Source of the DNA: Sulfurimonas sp.
Lineage (GTDB): Bacteria; Campylobacterota; Campylobacteria; Campylobacterales; Sulfurimonadaceae
Direction: 5' to 3'
NCBI GenBank assembly: GCA_026996295.1
Contig: JALWLL010000091.1
Coordinates: 1-37,911 of the forward strand
Length of the DNA stretch: 37,911 bases
Shown: positions 36,406-37,911 of the stretch, in pieces
Numbering within the stretch: position 1 is the first letter of the stretch
Layout of the letters: every line of letters starts with the position of its first letter
Position numbers and translations under genes: made by a program
The notes under the pieces: generated by a model
What the model saw: only the letters and a program-made list of their open reading frames with translations
What the model was told of the DNA's origin: nothing
The model's database searches: none

Positions 36406-37910
36406 CGTCTTCTATAACTAAGAGCTTCTAGAAGATGCTCTTTTTTTATGCTGTGACTACCCTCAAGATCAGCTATAGTTCGACTCACTTTTTGAACTTT
36501 TTTTATACTTCTAAACGATAATGAAAATCGCTCAGTAGCAATTTCAAGTGTTTCTTGCGCATCCCTATCCATGATACAAAAATCTTCAAGTTCCAGATCA
36601 TCAAGCTTTGCATTGAACTTTTTTTGCCCCCTTTGATGTGCAAATATATGTGCCTCAACCACCTTTTTGTGAAGTTGTTTGGATGAGTAGCTTGCTGTGT
36701 CTTGGGAGTTAACATTTTGCATAACAACATTAAGATCTATTCTGTCTAAAAAGGGATCAGAAAGTCTGTTTTTATAGCGCTGAATTTCAAGCTCATTGCA
36801 TCTGCACTCTTTGTTTTCATCTAAAAGGTTTCCGCATTTACAGGGGTTCATCGCTGCGACAAAAAGAAAATCACTCGGATACTCCACTTTTGCATTGACA
36901 CGAGAGATCCGTATTTTATTATCCTGCATAGGTTCGCGAAGTGCTTCAAGGATACTCTTTGAGAAGTGTGGCAGCTCATCGAAAAAAAGCAAACCCCTGT
37001 GTGCAAGACCCACCTCTCCTATCTGTGCTCTAAAAGAGCCGCCGCCAAAGATACTCGCTAGTGTAGATGAATGGTGTGGTGAGCGCATATTTCTGTGTGG
37101 CTTAAAATTCGGTTCATCCATATCCAGGACCTGCAGTTTTGCCGTTTCTAAGATCTCATCTGTTCGCATGGGTGGAAGTATATAGCGCAGACGTTGCGCT
37201 ATCATACTTTTACCACAGCCGGGACTTCCCTCAAAAAGTATGTTATGAAAACCTGCTGCAGCTATAAGTGCCGCGCGTTTTGCCACCTCCTGACCTTTAA
37301 CATCAATAAAGTCATATAGATACTCTTTGGTGTAGTAAAACCTTTCCCCCTCTAGTTCATAAAAAGGGTACTCTATTTGCGATGCTTGGGAAGTGGGAGT
37401 AAGATGCTCCTTATTTTTCAGCAACTCAATCGCTTCTTGCAAATTTTTAACACCATAAAATTCTATGTTTGGAATTTTTAACAACTTCTCTAAAGCTGCA
37501 TAAGGAACGATAGCTTTTTTTATAATATTTTGATTTGCAAGAGAAAGTAGAAGCGGGTAAAGGTGCACATTTTCTTTTACATCCCCGTTGAGTCCCAATT
37601 CACCAAAAACAAACCACTCACTGAGATCATCTTCGATCTCACTTGAAGCTATGAGAAGTGCTATACTCAGATCAAACTGACTTCCCTCTTTTTTTACATC
37701 ACTTGGGGCTAGGTTAATGGTTATACGCTTTGGAGGAAAAGAAAAATCATTACATAAAAGTGCCGATTTCACCCGCTCTTTTGCTTCTGTGATAGATGCG
37801 CTTGCCATGCCAACGATGCTAAAAGAGGGTAAGCCTTTGGTTAGGGTGGACTCAACTTGAACCACTTTTGCATCTATACCCTCATATGTTGCACACAAAA
37901 CTTTTTTCAT
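36402..37910 (-). CDS. YifB/ComM-family Mg-chelatase-like AAA ATPase
   Basis: LPSFSIVGMASASITEAKERVKSAL; FEGSPGCGKSMIAQRLRYILPPM; GLLFFDELPHFSKSILEALREPMQ; MNPCKCG. Confidence 0.95.
   Translation of the reverse strand: MKKVLCATYEGIDAKVVQVESTLTKGLPSFSIVGMASASITEAKERVKSALLCNDFSFPPKRITINLAPSDVKKEGSQFDLSIALLIASSEIEDDLSEWFVFGELGLNGDVKENVHLYPLLLSLANQNIIKKAIVPYAALEKLLKIPNIEFYGVKNLQEAIELLKNKEHLTPTSQASQIEYPFYELEGERFYYTKEYLYDFIDVKGQEVAKRAALIAAAGFHNILFEGSPGCGKSMIAQRLRYILPPMRTDEILETAKLQVLDMDEPNFKPHRNMRSPHHSSTLASIFGGGSFRAQIGEVGLAHRGLLFFDELPHFSKSILEALREPMQDNKIRISRVNAKVEYPSDFLFVAAMNPCKCGNLLDENKECRCNELEIQRYKNRLSDPFLDRIDLNVVMQNVNSQDTASYSSKQLHKKVVEAHIFAHQRGQKKFNAKLDDLELEDFCIMDRDAQETLEIATERFSLSFRSIKKVQKVSRTIADLEGSHSIKKEHLLEALSYRRR
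36420..36447 (+). terminator. Probable metH terminator lying inside the 3' coding end of the convergent yifB/comM-like gene
   Basis: AAGAGC-TTCTAGAAGAT-GCTCTT followed by a run of T (ends TTTTTTT), 15 nt after the metH stop. Confidence 0.6.
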
Positions 37911-37911
37911 A

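Overview
Chromosomal segment that looks like a Sulfurimonas-like member of the Campylobacterota, judged from gene content and AT-rich coding style; no database search was possible. Most of it is ordinary core genome: an OmpA/TSP3-repeat porin (5'-truncated), mobA, moaC, a DUF493/HP0495-like protein, mrp/apbC, aroC, rnc, rnhA, a LapB-like TPR protein, a YeiH-family transporter, a DUF748/AsmA-like giant, ccoG, an MCP with NIT and CZB-like domains, metH and a comM/YifB-like ATPase. The accessory highlights are: (i) a minus-strand operon (about 8.1-15.0 kb) encoding an exported two-domain rhodanese, a Tat-exported type II DMSO-reductase-family alpha subunit, a NarH-like four-cluster beta subunit, a heme-b-type gamma subunit fused to a c-type cytochrome, and a Cys-rich lipoprotein, closed by a clear terminator and followed by torD plus a polyferredoxin; the substrate cannot be assigned from sequence. 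(ii) A serine-recombinase-fold protein that has lost the catalytic Ser and the Arg-rich active-site motif, sits directly upstream of ccoG, and has a consensus sigma70 promoter threaded with TGACGAT/ATCGTCA inverted repeats, which suggests a recombinase domesticated as an autoregulated transcription factor. (iii) A G9 homopolymer directly abutting the Shine-Dalgarno of the NIT/CZB chemoreceptor gene, a possible phase-variation tract. (iv) A Tat-dependent DUF1501 protein paired with a large lipoprotein. (v) An LRV/HEAT-like solenoid protein in an apparent operon with an Mrp variant lacking the usual CxxC. No tRNA, rRNA, CRISPR array or complete mobile element was recognised.
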